The notes under the pieces were generated by a model that was given only the letters and a program-made list of their open reading frames with translations, was not told the DNA's origin and ran no database searches. A DNA stretch of 64,000 nt, taken from positions 124,001 to 188,000 of the forward strand of contig LNEB01000015.1 in the NCBI GenBank assembly GCA_001464795.1. Reading direction: 5' to 3'. This DNA comes from Bdellovibrionales bacterium Ga0074139 (GTDB taxonomy: Bacteria > Bdellovibrionota > Bdellovibrionia > Bdellovibrionales > Bdellovibrionaceae). Made by a program: the position numbers and the translations under genes. The stretch's first letter is position 1, and each line of letters starts with the position of its first letter. Shown piece by piece: positions 63,180 through 64,000 of this stretch.

Positions 63180-63866
63180 ATGATTTTACTCATCCGTGGG
63201 CTTGAGGGTCCGTTTAAAGATCGCTATTTCCAGTTGAAGCCCGGAATGACCATTGGCCGCAAAACGGGGGACATTTTATTAGAAAATGACCCCATGGTTT
63301 CATCTCTCCATGGCCGCATTATTGGCCGGGGAGATGGTCGATTTGCCCTTGAAGACGCGGGGTCCCAAAATCAGTTCATCGTGAACGGCCAACAGGTAGC
63401 AAAAGTCGACCTCATTGAAGGCGCCAGTTTTCAGGTGGGTAAAAGTGTTTTCATGGTCGTTTCGGCCCATCCTGACGAACTTTCCAGACTTCCCATACAA
63501 AAAAGCTGGAAAGACAGCCTATTTGATATTCTAGAAAATAACATCGGTCTGAGTACGAATATAAAACCCCTTAATCCTGCAGTCCGCATTGAAGGACTCG
63601 TCGGTGCGAATGCCGAGGACTCTTGGGTACTTGGTTTTGGTCCTAGGGTTTTTGGCCCCCTCAGTGATGATATCGAAATTCTTGAAAAACACACATCTGA
63701 CATTGCTTTCGAAATTGACCAAGGAGAGCATGGCCCTCAGCTTATCTCTCGGACAAAAGAGCTGACTTTAAATCAAAAAGAAATCGCTGAAGGATTACGT
63801 TGTGATTTAAAAGAGGGTGATGAAATTCGTTTTGGGGCAAGTGTTTACAGGGTTGGGTTTATTTAA
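63180..63866 (+). CDS. FHA-domain protein
   Basis: About 228 residues. Residues 1-95 form a forkhead-associated domain binding phosphothreonine: GMTIGRKTGDILLEND, SSLHGRIIG, and NQFIVNGQQV, with the Gly-Arg, Ser-x-x-His and Asn of the family. The rest (from about 115) ends in another small beta part (LKEGDEIRFGASVYRVGF) that may be a second FHA-like fold. Start uncertain: ATG 63180 or TTG 63144. Confidence 0.82.
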   Translation: MILLIRGLEGPFKDRYFQLKPGMTIGRKTGDILLENDPMVSSLHGRIIGRGDGRFALEDAGSQNQFIVNGQQVAKVDLIEGASFQVGKSVFMVVSAHPDELSRLPIQKSWKDSLFDILENNIGLSTNIKPLNPAVRIEGLVGANAEDSWVLGFGPRVFGPLSDDIEILEKHTSDIAFEIDQGEHGPQLISRTKELTLNQKEIAEGLRCDLKEGDEIRFGASVYRVGFI

Positions 63867-63867
63867 A

Positions 63868-64000
63868 GTGAAAGAAATTAAAAAGACAGTTCATACAATA
63901 AAAAGTTTTGACGGCGAGCCCTTGTACTACGAATCCCGCGGCGAGGGACCTCAAACACTGGTTTTTGTTTATGGTATTGCCTGCCTCATGAATCATTGGC
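63868..64000 (+). CDS. N-terminal fragment of an alpha/beta hydrolase
   Basis: GTG at 63868, one base after the FHA-gene stop, opens a frame running off the right edge. Visible: KEIKKTVHTIKSFDGEPLYY, then QTLVFVYGIACLMNHW, where the VFVYGIA stretch matches the first strand and oxyanion-hole loop of alpha/beta hydrolases. The nucleophile region is outside the window. Confidence 0.65.
   Translation, partial: MKEIKKTVHTIKSFDGEPLYYESRGEGPQTLVFVYGIACLMNHW

Overview
The window reads as chromosome of a Gram-negative predator-lineage bacterium of the Bdellovibrionota (Bdellovibrio-like). The reasons are a short histone-fold protein of the kind known from Bdellovibrio next to ligA, a Rho with a very long Q/N-rich front, many lipoproteins, a sigma-54-type promoter, and low-to-moderate GC. 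Species cannot be fixed from the sequence alone.

Region 1 (1-21,550) is a surface-polysaccharide locus. It holds glycosyltransferases, two candidate Wzy/WaaL-type membrane proteins, a Wzx flippase, two GDP-mannose-dehydratase-family enzymes followed by a sugar C-methyltransferase (a possible route to a branched 6-deoxyhexose), a WbsX-type protein, the complete dTDP-rhamnose set rfbBACD, ugd, a WecA-type initiating transferase and galE. Its centre (about 2.2-11.5 kb) is visibly more AT-rich than the rest and genes switch strand often, as in exchangeable O-antigen loci. Two related, unannotated ~300-bp elements lie behind ugd and galE. Each encodes a 39-44 residue cationic amphipathic peptide on the minus strand and has complementary ends.

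Region 2 (21,550-31,800) holds a KdsC-type phosphatase, tpx, a RAYT transposase framed by a perfect 24-bp inverted repeat that abuts the CCA end of tRNA-Ser(UGA), serS, a GYF/TPR membrane protein, a compact sigma-54 promoter / 50-residue peptide / terminator unit, a transglycosylase-domain protein without a signal peptide overlapped by a lipoprotein gene, another lipoprotein, and an SPFH/NfeD pair.

Region 3 (31,800-49,400) is core: rho-rpmE-prfA-prmC-murA-nfeD-SPFH, a PilZ protein, a LysM lipoprotein, gatCAB with ppx and a DUF192 gene, ligA, the histone, a membrane metallophosphoesterase and murD.

Region 4 (49,400-64,000) holds an eight-gene minus-strand run headed by an unannotated LptM-like lipoprotein and continuing dapF-dapA-dapB-folK-like-transaldolase-lipoprotein-envelope protein, then ftsK, queE, a Fis-like regulator, dnaB, the rpsF-DUF2232-rplI group, an FHA protein and the start of an alpha/beta hydrolase. 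Stretches over 300 bases without conventional genes (17,346-17,770; 21,155-21,550; 27,952-28,604) all hold small-peptide units described below.
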